Shown here: in pieces, positions 53,953 through 62,581 of the stretch
How the letters are laid out: every line of letters begins with the position of its first letter
Numbering within the stretch: the first letter of the stretch is position 1
Assembly (NCBI RefSeq): GCF_019976975.1
Contig: NZ_AP024630.1
Span: 1,922,001-1,986,000 of the forward strand
Reading direction: 5' to 3'
DNA from: Arthrobacter sp. NtRootA1
GTDB lineage: Bacteria; Actinomycetota; Actinomycetes; Actinomycetales; Micrococcaceae
DNA length: 64,000 bases
Position numbers and translations under genes: made by a program
The notes under the pieces: model-generated
What the model saw: only the letters and a program-made list of their open reading frames with translations
Database searches by the model: none
What the model was told of the DNA's origin: nothing

Positions 53953-56900
53953 TTAAAGCTGCCAACCCGTGCTGGTAAGGCTTTGCTGGGCTTGCATTTT
54001 GTTGAAGTCGATGATGGCTGGCGTCGCTAGGAGTGGCTGGGCCGCTCTTTGGACTACCTCTTGGAGGTGTTCCCATTGCGAGCGCTGTTCCCACTCCCAA
54101 TCGGCTGGAGATGCACCGAGAGGGAGAGGGGAGTCGTGGAGACCCCAACGGTCTCTGTAGACTGCAACGTCGCTAACCAGGGCCGCAATCGAGTACGAAT
54201 CCACTTGAGCTCCAAGTTCGTCCAAAAGGGCTGTCTTCCACTCTGGTTCCTCAAGTAGTGCAGCCTTGGCGACGAGATCTGTACGGTTCCCAATCCGCCG
54301 TCGGACTTGATCCAGAGCCTTTTCCAAGTCGTCACGTTCGATGACGAGCTGTTCTGTCATGGGATCGATGGTTGTGTGGGGTATCGCGGGGCAGTAGCGG
54401 CGAAGGCGTGAGTGGATCACTGCTGTGAGGTCATTGGCCGTGGCACCTGACCCGAGAGATTCGGAGAGTACGCGATGCGCTCCTGGGCGATTGGTGTTTG
54501 TCGCCCGGCGCCATGCAGCTACTGCCGCTCCCCATGCGGGCGAGGCTCGTAGTGTGTCAGCCAGGCCGGGCGAAAGGGGCTCGAGAGTTCTCGCCAAATC
54601 GGCGCTCGCGGCTATTTGGGCCAGGTAGTCGTACTCGCGGTTGAGTCGCTCAAGGCTGTCCGCGTGGGAGCGTTCATGGTCGCGGACCTCGTGGGCGGTT
54701 CGCTCGGCGCCTTCCGCGGCGAGGACTTCGCCTAGTATCGCCCGCCAGTTGGATCGAGCGCTCGGGTCGAGGATTTCGTCTTCGTCGGGGTCGTTCTCGC
54801 TGACATAGGCCGTGTTGGAGAATCGGCCACGGGTCATGCTGACGTAGAGGAGTTCACGGGTGAGCCGGCCCGGTGTGACGACGACGTGGGCGGAGTCCAC
54901 CGTGATGCCTTGAGATCGGTGGGCCGTGGTGGCATAGCCAAGTTCTACGGATGACTCCAGATACGAGGCGCCGAGTTCGAGCGTTGCGCCGGTATCCGTC
55001 CGACGAGCATGCAAGGATCGGTGACGCACGCTGACGCTCAGCACCTCAAGCTGAGTTCCGTTACGGATGAATGCGCCTTGGTCGTCCACAAGGGTTCGAT
55101 CATTCCGACGGGCAATGACAATGTCACCGCGACCCGCCTGCAGCCCATCCCTGAGCATGAGTGTATGTTCTGCATCGGCGACGCCCAGGATCACCCTGTC
55201 AGCCTGGGCACGTTCGTTCAGCATGTTAACTGTCTCGTTGTCGGGAGCAATCAGGACCGAAGTGTGCCCTGAAAGGACATCGGCGTGCCAAGCGGCATAC
55301 GCACGGTCCATCATGTCCAGATAGGTGCCGTGACTGATCCGACCGTGATGCTCGTAGTCCGCGAGCACGGAGATGTCACCTGCACGAAGACCTACAGAAG
55401 CCGACGCCTCCCAGGCGTGCTGGAAGCGCCAGATCGAACTCAACCTTTCCGCCTTACCCTGCCTGTCGAGCCAGCCAAGAACGCCGCCAGCGTCGATGGA
55501 ATCAAGCTGCGCTGGATCGCCGACCAACAACATCTTCGCCTGAGCGTGTCTAGCTTGTGCCACGATCGCCGCCAATTGCTGGGTGGAAACCATAGACGCT
55601 TCATCGACCACCACAAGCTGATTCGCCCTGAAGGTCCATTGAGTCTGCTCCGCCGCCAACCGCATGACCCGTTGCTCAAGAAGAGACTTCGTAGCGTTCG
55701 TCGTCCCGTGCGAGGTGAGCCGGGACTCTGCGTCAAAGAAGGCCGAACTCCTTTGCGCTGCTCCGCTACCCACGGACTCGTAAAGCCACTTAGAGACATT
55801 CTCAGCAGCCATCGCCAACTCCGAGCCAAGAACCTCGGCGCTCGCGGCCGCGGGAGCCAATCCGACCACGCTGCCTGCACCGAACTGCGCTTCCCAAGCT
55901 GCTTTGATTGCGCCGAGGGTTGTGGTCTTGCCCGTGCCTGCGGGGCCAACGATGGCGTCCAGTCGATGGGCGCTCAGCAGGACTTCGGCTGCGGCAGCCC
56001 GTTGGTCTTCGTACAGTTCTGACGCATCTTTTCTGTACGAGGCGAGTGACGCCATGGCGACATCCGGGCAGACAGCCGGGCCGCCGTCGTCGTTCCTTGC
56101 CGCAAGGATCTGGTCCTCGAAGGAGAGAGTCGCCTCATCCGTGTAGAGGCGCGATCCGTGAAAATCGAAGACGCTCCGGTTCGCAAAACGGAGATCGTCG
56201 GCAGCCTCGGCAGGGAGGCTGTAGCGGTATTCGTTGAGCGGCACCGACTGGAGCTCCGCAGCTGTGGCGATGGCGTCGATCATCGCGTTACGGTCCTCCG
56301 GCGAGGCGCAACGGATCTCAGCGGACACGCGCTCGGCTTCTGCGATCAGGTTCCAGTGATTCCAAGTGGACCGCTTGGCGGCGACGCGCGCACGGGTCAA
56401 ATGCCCGACGGCGGCAATCCAGTCAGGGGCGAAGTCAGCTACGCGGAAGGGGCGGTTGTGCGATCGGTGGATGGTAGTGGCGACGACCCGCTCGGGGTCG
56501 AAGCCTTTGGTCCGTGAACGATCCCGCCAACTGGCAGATAGCTGACGTAGGGGAGTGGGGGTGACCTCTTTGGGAGTTCTTGTGGAAAGAGTCGTTTGTT
56601 GCCGCAACTTGACGGTGGTGGTTGCCGATGGGCGGGTGCCGTGTTCGGCGGTCCATTCGTTGACCAGTCGGTCGGTCTCGACGTCGATGAGTCGCGAGCG
56701 GTTGGAGAATTCGCGGATGAGGGCGTCGTCGATGCCTGTCAGTTGTTGGCTTGGGTTGTGGGTGTTGCGGGCTGGTGAGCGGATGTCCGTGCCGGTTCCG
56801 AGGTTTCGTCGCAGGGCGTCGAAGAGCAGGCCGTTGTAGTGTTCGCTGGCGGCGACGACCGCCTTGAAGAGGCTTCGCGAGTCGAGTGTCGTCCAGGCGC

Positions 56901-57510
56901 CGTCGGTGATGCGCTGGACACGGTTAGCGATCACGACGTGTGTGTGGAGTTGCGGGTCGCCGGCTCGTGATTCCCAATGGTCGAAGGCCGCTGCGATGAC
57001 TCCTCGTGTTCCGAGGTGAGCGATGCCGTTTCGGCCGGCGCGTGTGTTGATGACCAAGTCCTCCAACCAGCGGAGCGTTGCTTCCACTGCTTCCTGGTGG
57101 GTTTGGAGGATTTGCTCTTGGAGTTGGCGTGGGCTGAGGGCCCAGAGTGCCGAGACTGATTTGGGGACGCTGAAGGTGAGATCGAAACCGGCAACGGCGC
57201 GGTTCGTGGTTTGTCCGCGGTTCTTTTCGGTGATGGTGGCTTCGCCGTAAGCGCGGCCGAGGGGCGTTGCTGTATCGGGGTGCTGGGCGCCTTGGAAGAT
57301 TGACCTCGCGTCGGATTCCGTGACTGTCTGTCCGGGTGTTCGGTTGATGCCGTCGAGCCCGCGACCAATCCAGCGACCCTGCGGTGTGCCGGTGGCCAGG
57401 TAGTAGCTGATCGTGTCTTCAGGAGTGGGGCGGGCGTCGTCGAGCATTGTCGACTGGAAGAGGTACTTCAGCCCGGACTTCACGGACAGCCGGGCGATGG
57501 ACATGGTCAT
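53953..57510 (-). CDS. MobF-family relaxase-helicase (TraA/TrwC-like)
   Basis: The 1185-residue protein nicks the transfer origin, binds covalently to the 5' end and unwinds the DNA. The N-terminal TrwC relaxase domain (about 1-320) has a tyrosine pair in ISYYLATG (36-37) and the histidine triad in FDHWESRAGDPQLHTHVV (His178, His189, His191). The helicase domain (about 495-1000) has Walker A IVGPAGTGKTTTL (522-529), Walker B VVVDEASMVS, and late motifs GYATTAHRSQGITVD and LLYVSMTRGR. The C-terminal 180 residues are helical. ATG 57510 is chosen because the 178 residues of in-frame leader are Arg/Pro rich and overlap another gene. Confidence 0.9.
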   Translation of the reverse strand: MTMSIARLSVKSGLKYLFQSTMLDDARPTPEDTISYYLATGTPQGRWIGRGLDGINRTPGQTVTESDARSIFQGAQHPDTATPLGRAYGEATITEKNRGQTTNRAVAGFDLTFSVPKSVSALWALSPRQLQEQILQTHQEAVEATLRWLEDLVINTRAGRNGIAHLGTRGVIAAAFDHWESRAGDPQLHTHVVIANRVQRITDGAWTTLDSRSLFKAVVAASEHYNGLLFDALRRNLGTGTDIRSPARNTHNPSQQLTGIDDALIREFSNRSRLIDVETDRLVNEWTAEHGTRPSATTTVKLRQQTTLSTRTPKEVTPTPLRQLSASWRDRSRTKGFDPERVVATTIHRSHNRPFRVADFAPDWIAAVGHLTRARVAAKRSTWNHWNLIAEAERVSAEIRCASPEDRNAMIDAIATAAELQSVPLNEYRYSLPAEAADDLRFANRSVFDFHGSRLYTDEATLSFEDQILAARNDDGGPAVCPDVAMASLASYRKDASELYEDQRAAAAEVLLSAHRLDAIVGPAGTGKTTTLGAIKAAWEAQFGAGSVVGLAPAAASAEVLGSELAMAAENVSKWLYESVGSGAAQRSSAFFDAESRLTSHGTTNATKSLLEQRVMRLAAEQTQWTFRANQLVVVDEASMVSTQQLAAIVAQARHAQAKMLLVGDPAQLDSIDAGGVLGWLDRQGKAERLSSIWRFQHAWEASASVGLRAGDISVLADYEHHGRISHGTYLDMMDRAYAAWHADVLSGHTSVLIAPDNETVNMLNERAQADRVILGVADAEHTLMLRDGLQAGRGDIVIARRNDRTLVDDQGAFIRNGTQLEVLSVSVRHRSLHARRTDTGATLELGASYLESSVELGYATTAHRSQGITVDSAHVVVTPGRLTRELLYVSMTRGRFSNTAYVSENDPDEDEILDPSARSNWRAILGEVLAAEGAERTAHEVRDHERSHADSLERLNREYDYLAQIAASADLARTLEPLSPGLADTLRASPAWGAAVAAWRRATNTNRPGAHRVLSESLGSGATANDLTAVIHSRLRRYCPAIPHTTIDPMTEQLVIERDDLEKALDQVRRRIGNRTDLVAKAALLEEPEWKTALLDELGAQVDSYSIAALVSDVAVYRDRWGLHDSPLPLGASPADWEWEQRSQWEHLQEVVQRAAQPLLATPAIIDFNKMQAQQSLTSTGWQL

Positions 57511-57848
57511 GCACGAAGCGCCCCGCTTCTGGTCTTGCGGGGCAGCCAGCCCCGACGGCGGAGGATGCCGATGGTGGTTGGGTCGAGGGCCACGCCCTTC
57601 ACTTTCGACACGTGAACCAGGGCTGCCGCCACGTGTGCGAGGTTTTGGACGTTCGTGCGCTGGGCTCTTTTCAGTCGGAGTACTTCGTTGTGGAGGAGCC
57701 CGTTCCGTGCATCGAGTTCGTCGTAGATGGCGTGGAGGCGCTCGAGTTCTGTCGATTGAGACCTGAGTTCGGTGGTGAGTCGGTCGACGCGGTCTAGGCA
57801 GGTCTCCGTGCCCGCGTTGTTGGATGCGGTCGAATTCTTCTTGTTCAC
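57507..57848 (-). CDS. coiled-coil accessory protein encoded before the relaxase
   Basis: The 113-residue protein starts with GTG 57848 and overlaps the relaxase start by ATGA, so the two are translationally coupled. Residues 20-65 form a probable coiled coil (VDRLTTELRSQSTELERLHA, IYDELDARNGLLHNEVLRLK). The C-terminal part (VAAALVHVSKVKGVALDPTT, then TIGILRRRGWLPRKTRSG) is basic and could bind DNA. Size, position and charge fit a relaxosome accessory protein. No named family is recognised. Confidence 0.6.
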   Translation of the reverse strand: MNKKNSTASNNAGTETCLDRVDRLTTELRSQSTELERLHAIYDELDARNGLLHNEVLRLKRAQRTNVQNLAHVAAALVHVSKVKGVALDPTTIGILRRRGWLPRKTRSGALRA

Positions 57849-58362
57849 GAACGTTCATGGTGAAGTCATGGTCCGCGTGCATGACGATTGGCTTCATATT
57901 CGGAGCACCGGGCCTTGGATGCCAGAGGTGTGAAGGAAGGTGGGGCCTCTGAGAGGGGCGATCGCTGCTGTGGTCTCTTGCTCGTGGCAATGCAAGCGCC
58001 CCTTGACGTTTCTGGAGTTTAGAGGGAAGGCGGGCAAGGGCCAACTACTCTGTCGCTCAAAAGTCTGATTGGCAGAGAGTGCTTGAAGGACACCAATCTC
58101 CTGCATTTGCGCAACAAGCTGCTGCGCAATTGGCCGTGCGCCTTGGACGACCGCACGAAATAAGACCAACCCCAGAAACACCACGTGAGATGAAGCTGCC
58201 AACAGTGCCACAAGCTGTGACACCACCGTTTACCCATCCCCGGATTGGCAGGGAATCGGATGGAGTGAAGATCCAAGGCCAGGCACCCCGCCAGCACCAC
58301 CGAGGATCGCTAACGAAAGATAAAGACTTATAACAAACCTTGGTTATAAGTCGTTATAGACC
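57849..58362. other. non-coding region upstream of the relaxase operon; candidate oriT region
   Basis: No reading frame here has a ribosome binding site and domain-like content. In MobF systems the origin of transfer is often close to the relaxase operon, so this stretch is the best place to look. It contains TTGCGCAAC and CTGCGCAATTG near 58106-58132 and the AT-rich inverted repeat at 58325-58352. The nic site cannot be named by eye. Confidence 0.35.
58325..58352. promoter_or_regulatory. AT-rich inverted repeat between divergent relaxase and ATPase-remnant genes
   Basis: GACTTATAAC (58325-58334) and GTTATAAGTC (58343-58352) are perfect inverted arms with an eight-base spacer. A further GTTATAGAC half-site follows directly at 58354-58362. 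The AT content contrasts with the GC-rich surroundings. Candidates are an operator, a partition-type site or part of oriT. Confidence 0.5.
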
Positions 58363-58677
58363 GTGATTTCTGGTCGCAGGGACCCAGCAACGAATCCCTT
58401 CAACCCGGGCTCCGGTGTCAGCGCGCCCGGGCTTGTGGGTCGCGACAGTGAGATCGATGCCTTAGACCTGTTGGTCGCCTGGTCAAAGTCCAACACGGTG
58501 GGGGATATGGGCATGGTGCTTTCCAGGCTTCGAGGAGTTGGAACGACCGCCCTGCCCAACGTCTTCGCCGAACACGCCCGTCGCAACGACTGGTTGGTCA
58601 TCCTCGAGACCCAACCCCGGGGAGGCTGGCAAGACAGCCACGCGGGCAAAACTCGCCCGTGAACTAGATGTGGGCAC
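58363..58677 (+). pseudogene. remnant of an AAA (ORC-type) ATPase gene
   Basis: The frame from GTG 58363 reads RDPATNPFNPGSGVSAPGLV, then GRDSEIDALDLLVAW and SRLRGVGTTALPNVFAEHA, then NDWLVILETQP. This is the N-terminal pattern of actinobacterial ATP-binding proteins with NPF/GREREI and a P-loop. The P-loop lysine is replaced (GVGTTAL for GxGKTxL), and the frame is lost after about 85 residues; the next stretch continues in another frame (GEAGKTATRAKLARELD). The rest of the gene is missing. It marks decay near the right edge of the element. Confidence 0.6.
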
Positions 58678-59034
58678 CCGTCAGTCGCTGGATTCGAACA
58701 AGTTTGAGCCCTGCTTGCCGTGTCGTTTCCCCAGAGAAACTTTGCTTTTCGGCGACACGGTTCATCGTCCGACCGCATTGCAATACATGCAGATGCCTGT
58801 CCGTACGCCTGCCAGAATTGTCAGATTGAACTCTAAGACTACCCACCAAGTGCTGCCCAGAAAGCCTCTTTGGCACCCTAACCTGACGCCGTTCCGGCAA
58901 CCACCTGACGTCAGACTAGGGCGTACTTAAAAACAGGGGCCGGGTGGTGGAAACGGCACGGTGCCTGGGTCGCAAGTCATGAGAACCCCGAGCCTCAACG
59001 CAGCGAGGCCCGGAGGACGTTTCGGCTGCTGGGG
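58678..59034. other. 357-base gap, no gene seen
   Basis: No supported coding frame. The sequence has no duplicate of the tRNA-Leu 3' end that I can find. It probably contains degraded element DNA and the 3' flank of the GH1 gene. Confidence 0.45.
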
Positions 59035-60273
59035 CTATTGAGCCGGGACACGATCACTTGCCGCGTCGAGTGCGCCCTCGAACCGGGCGACGTTGCCGAG
59101 CCAGGCGAGGCTCGGCTTGGGCGTCCGTTCGAACGTCTCCCGGCTAACGGCAATCAGGCCGAAGGTGGGCTCCCAGTGGCCCCATTCGTAGTTGTCCAGC
59201 AGGGTCCAGTGCAGATAGCCTCGCACGTCCACGCCGTCGTCGATGGCGGCGTAGAGACCCTCGAGGGCACCGCGCGTGTACTCGACGCGGCGCTCGTCGT
59301 CGGCTGTTGCGATGCCGTTTTCTGTGACGAGGATCGGCACGCCGCCGGTGACCTCCCAGGTATGCCGCACAGCATCGCCGAGCGCCCATGGTTGCACCGG
59401 TGTTCCCACGAGGGTGTTGTCGGGGCTTGCGGCGTGGGGGATGGGGCCGTCCGGGCCGACTTCTTGGGTGGCGTAAGACTGGACGCCGATGAAGTCGTCG
59501 CCGTGGGCGGCTTCGAGGTAGAAGTCCTCACGGACGCACCGCTCTTCCTGCAGCTTCGCCTGGTTTTCGGGTGAGGCGTAGAAGGCCTGGTTGGCGACAG
59601 TCCAGCCGACAGCCGCGTTCGTCCGCTGTCGGAGAACCTCACGGGCGGCGGAGTGCGCCTGGGCCAGGCGGCGGCCTATTTCTGGATCAGGCGCGGGAAG
59701 CAGGGGCTGGGCGCGGTCCTCGATTCCTTCGACCGTGGGGCTCTGCCACTCAGCGGCCGCACCCGACTCCATCGCCGCTATCATGGTGCCAATTAATGCG
59801 AGCATATTTGGTTCGTTGATTGTGCACACATAGGGGACGCCGTCGAGGATCGAGGACACTGTCTCGGTGTAGCTGCGGAACCGGTCGACGGCGGCCTCGC
59901 TCATCCAGCCGCCCTCCTCCGCGAACCACTGCGGGGTGGTGAAGTGCTGCAGCGTGACCACCGGGGTGAGGCCGAGCCCGAGCGCGGTGTCGATCATGCG
60001 CCGGTAGTGCGCGAGTTCAGCGCGCGAGATCTGACCCGGGCGGGGCTCGATGCGCGCCCATTCGATGCCGAAGCGGTAGGCGGTGAGTCCGGCGTCCGCG
60101 AGCAGGCGCATGTCCTCGGGGTAGCGGTGGTAGCTGTCGACGGCGTCGCCGCTCGGCTCCATGCCGGGCATAAGGCCTTCGCGGGCCCACCAGTCGCTGC
60201 TGACGTTGTTGCCCTCGATCTGGTGCGGGGCAGTGGAGGCTCCCCAAAGGAAGCCTGGGCGGAGCTGTGGCAT
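59035..60273 (-). CDS. GH1 family beta-glucosidase
   Basis: The 412-residue protein is a cytoplasmic retaining glycosidase of family 1. It opens FLWGASTAPHQIEGNNVSSD. The acid/base Glu154 lies in VCTINEPNML, and the nucleophile Glu318 in ILVTENGIAT, with the NEP and TENG motifs intact. The aglycone-side GYLHWTLLDNYEWGHWEPTF is present. There is no signal peptide. It is slightly shorter than the usual 440-480 residues. AAGGA lies about five bases before ATG 60273. It is downstream of a TetR gene and an MFS sugar-type transporter on the same strand, so it probably splits an imported beta-glucoside. Confidence 0.9.
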   Translation of the reverse strand: MPQLRPGFLWGASTAPHQIEGNNVSSDWWAREGLMPGMEPSGDAVDSYHRYPEDMRLLADAGLTAYRFGIEWARIEPRPGQISRAELAHYRRMIDTALGLGLTPVVTLQHFTTPQWFAEEGGWMSEAAVDRFRSYTETVSSILDGVPYVCTINEPNMLALIGTMIAAMESGAAAEWQSPTVEGIEDRAQPLLPAPDPEIGRRLAQAHSAAREVLRQRTNAAVGWTVANQAFYASPENQAKLQEERCVREDFYLEAAHGDDFIGVQSYATQEVGPDGPIPHAASPDNTLVGTPVQPWALGDAVRHTWEVTGGVPILVTENGIATADDERRVEYTRGALEGLYAAIDDGVDVRGYLHWTLLDNYEWGHWEPTFGLIAVSRETFERTPKPSLAWLGNVARFEGALDAASDRVPAQ

Positions 60274-60545
60274 AAGAGTCCTTGTTCTCGTTGGCGGTGG
60301 AATTAGGGGTTAGGGGAGGGGGCCCGGATGGGCCGGCCGTCCTTGGGGGGCGGCGCTGGCGGGGCTGGCCATGACGATCTGGTCCCGGGGGTTGCCGCGC
60401 CGAAGTCGCGGCCTGCAGGCTTTCCTGTTGGGCGTGTGTTGTTTCCCGGAATTTACAGGATCGGGGCGCATTCCTCTGGGCCCGGGCGCCTGCTTTGCTT
60501 GGATTGCCGGGAGCGAAGGTGTTGGCCGTTGGCTGCGTGGAGGGG

Positions 60546-61232
60546 CTACGTGGTCTTGCTCTGGCCCAAGGCGTTCTCGATCGCGCGCTGAAGGAGTGGG
60601 ATCATCTCGAAGCCCGGGTCAATGAGCCATTGAAGCTGCAGCCCGTCCCAGCTGGCGACAATTGTTGCCGCTGCAATGTCTGGATCGCAGGCGGCATCGA
60701 TGCGCCCGCTGGCCTGGTCATCACGGATGCTTTTCGCAAAGGCTTGCCTGATGGTTGAGTAGCGTGTCTTGAACCAGTCATGGGCCGGGTGGCCCGGGGA
60801 TGACGCTTCGGCGCTCAGCACCGCCAGAAGGCGTAGCAACTGCGGGTGTCCAAGATTCACCCCGGCCACCCAAGTTACTGCCCTGGCCAGTCCTTCGGCG
60901 CCGCGACGCTCTTCAAATTCTTCCAACAGGGTCTGGTCTGCGTGCTCCAGGACGGCCTGGAGCAGGAGTTCCTTGCTGGGAAAGTGGTGCAGGACGGTGG
61001 TGAAGCTCAACGACAGATCCTTTGAGATTTGGCGCAGAGATCCTCCGTTGTATCCATTGGTCGCGAACACTTCCGTGGCGGCTTCAATGATTTGTTTACG
61101 GCGGGCTTCGGTCTTGGCGTACGCCCCACGGGGGGCACTGCGCCTGGAGGGGCGTGAGGGGGAACTGGTCACCCCGGCAATGCTACGCCGGGGAACGGAA
61201 AGCCCCACAACGGTTCTCCCTTGGCCCCTCAC
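60546..61232 (-). CDS. TetR-family transcription regulator
   Basis: The 228-residue protein has a TetR N-terminal helix-turn-helix: RRKQIIEAATEVFATNGYNG, SLRQISKDLSLSFTTVLHHF, PSKELLLQAVLEHAD. The C-terminal ligand domain follows (VTWVAGVNLGHPQLLRLLAV). Start GTG 61232 overlaps the MFS stop (GTGA), which supports it; a GTG at 61172 is an alternative that would drop a basic, Ser/Pro-rich leader of 20 residues. It is co-transcribed with the transporter and probably represses the locus, with an inducer derived from the transported sugar (inference). Confidence 0.85.
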   Translation of the reverse strand: MRGQGRTVVGLSVPRRSIAGVTSSPSRPSRRSAPRGAYAKTEARRKQIIEAATEVFATNGYNGGSLRQISKDLSLSFTTVLHHFPSKELLLQAVLEHADQTLLEEFEERRGAEGLARAVTWVAGVNLGHPQLLRLLAVLSAEASSPGHPAHDWFKTRYSTIRQAFAKSIRDDQASGRIDAACDPDIAAATIVASWDGLQLQWLIDPGFEMIPLLQRAIENALGQSKTT

Positions 61233-62476
61233 TTGACGCGTCGGATAGGGATGAGAACGAGCCCCGCGACGACAGCCAAAACAACTGCTATGCCGAAGAC
61301 GAGCTGAAACCCGATGGCCGAAACGATCACGCCTGCGACGATGGGCGCGATGATCTGCGGCCCTGTGTTGGCGATATTCAGGATTCCCATGTCTTTGCCT
61401 TGGTTTTCAGCATCCGGCAGCACCTGGGCGAGCAGCGCCTGGTCAACGGCGATGTACATGCCGTAAGCAAAACCACCGACTGCCAGGAAGGCATAAAAGG
61501 CAGGGAGTTCGGCGCTGAAGACGAGCGGCAGTTCAGCGGCGGCGAAGACTAAGGAAGCGGCGATGACGATGGGCTTGCGGCGCTTGATCCTGTCGGACAA
61601 CGGGCCGGCTATAAGTGTCCCCAACCCGGAAGCGGCCGCCATGACCAACCCGCCGGTGCCGATGACCGCGCCGGCCTCTTTCATATCCAGGCCGATGTAG
61701 TCAGTCAGGACGAAGAGCTGGTACAGCAGCACCATCATGAACGAGAGCATGAGGAGGAAGCGGCCGCCCAGTGCCAGCAGGAAGTCACGGTCTTTCGGAG
61801 GTACGAAACCGCGCAGCAGCGCGATGAGGGAGAGAGGTTCCCGGGCGACGGAGCGGTTGTCCTGTTCCTTGGAAAGCAAGACAAAGACAACCATCGCTAT
61901 CGCAATGAGCCATGGCAGCCACCGCAGGCCTTCTCTGGGGACGGTGACAAAAGCGCCACCGACAACCGCTCCTGCGCTCTGGGCCAACAGTTGGCCCAGT
62001 CCGATCAGGGTGGATGCCTTCCCCAGGTTCTCCGGGCGGACCCGCTCCGGCAAGACAGCGAACAGTGGCGCGAGAACGACGGCCAGCCCAATCTGGAAGA
62101 TAACCCACAGCGCCACCAAGAGAGCAAAGTTGCCCGTGAACGACATCAATGTGGCCGCCACACCCAACAAGATGCCTCCCGTGGCAATCCACGGGTTGCG
62201 CCGCCCGAAGCGGCTGCGGGTCCGGTCCGAGAGGGCCCCGAACACAATCGTTGCCAGCATGGATGCAACTGATCCTGCCACGGCCAGGGTGCCGTACAGC
62301 GCAACCTTCTGGGCCTCGTTGATTTCGATCATCAGGGCAGGGATCAGGGTTCCCGTGGCCGCAAGCGGAAGCATCCAGCCAACGTGTGCGAGGAAAAGAA
62401 GGGGGCCCAGGCGCCCCAGCCGATGAGTGGGCCGTGCTGTCTGGGACTGGTTTGGCGCCGGCGAAGTTATTGCCAT
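61229..62476 (-). CDS. MFS transporter
   Basis: The 415-residue protein has about 12 transmembrane helices in two halves. Motif A is seen in VFGALSDRTRSRFGRRNPWI and repeated in the second half as LIAGPLSDRIKRRKPIVI. The DRTRSRFGRRNPWI form resembles sugar (sucrose/glycoside) transporters more than drug exporters. ATG 62476 is chosen over 62494 because AAAGGAG lies seven bases upstream. It is coupled to the TetR gene and divergent from a beta-galactosidase-like gene, so a glycoside is the likely substrate. Confidence 0.85.
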   Translation of the reverse strand: MAITSPAPNQSQTARPTHRLGRLGPLLFLAHVGWMLPLAATGTLIPALMIEINEAQKVALYGTLAVAGSVASMLATIVFGALSDRTRSRFGRRNPWIATGGILLGVAATLMSFTGNFALLVALWVIFQIGLAVVLAPLFAVLPERVRPENLGKASTLIGLGQLLAQSAGAVVGGAFVTVPREGLRWLPWLIAIAMVVFVLLSKEQDNRSVAREPLSLIALLRGFVPPKDRDFLLALGGRFLLMLSFMMVLLYQLFVLTDYIGLDMKEAGAVIGTGGLVMAAASGLGTLIAGPLSDRIKRRKPIVIAASLVFAAAELPLVFSAELPAFYAFLAVGGFAYGMYIAVDQALLAQVLPDAENQGKDMGILNIANTGPQIIAPIVAGVIVSAIGFQLVFGIAVVLAVVAGLVLIPIRRVK

Positions 62477-62581
62477 CAAAATGCTCCTTTGCATCAGGAC
62501 TAGTGTCCAACAGAAAACACGCTAACTTAAAAACCGTGCAACCGCTATAGTTTTAAAAACCTAAGCTTTCGGAGGTTTGTA
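62477..62581. promoter_or_regulatory. divergent promoter region with TTAAAAACC direct repeats
   Basis: TTAAAAACC is found at 62527-62535 and 62553-62561, spaced 26 bases. TATAGT (62546-62551) between them is a fair -10 box for the plus-strand gene. This gap is AT-rich and separates the MFS-TetR operon from the beta-galactosidase-like gene, so it is the likely operator region for the TetR protein. Confidence 0.45.

Larger units (their letters stand above)
22605..58677. mobile_element. integrative and conjugative element (MobF/T4SS) at tRNA-Leu, approximate limits
   Basis: The segment between tRNA-Leu and the carbohydrate locus carries integrase, excisionase, a phage-like repressor and protease control block, a full set of type IV secretion genes, a coupling protein, an antirestriction gene, SSB and a MobF relaxase-helicase. 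That set defines an ICE, of the T4SS type and not the single-protein FtsK/TraB type common in actinomycetes. The left limit is the tRNA 3' end. I found no copy of the tRNA 3' end at the right, so the right limit is set at the last plausible element gene (a broken ATPase) and may be wrong. Confidence 0.8.

Noticed and set aside
57511..58044. N-terminal extension of the relaxase frame
   Set aside because: MobF relaxases need the nicking domain at their very N-terminus, and the extension is low-complexity and overlaps the coiled-coil gene.
57894..58226. 110-residue minus-strand frame upstream of the coiled-coil gene
   Set aside because: No ribosome binding site, mixed hydrophobic and Arg/Pro content, and no domain; treated as non-coding.
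58363..59034. Copy of the tRNA-Leu 3' end as right attachment site
   Set aside because: I looked for the T-arm and the CTCGGGCA end through this stretch and found no match longer than a few bases.
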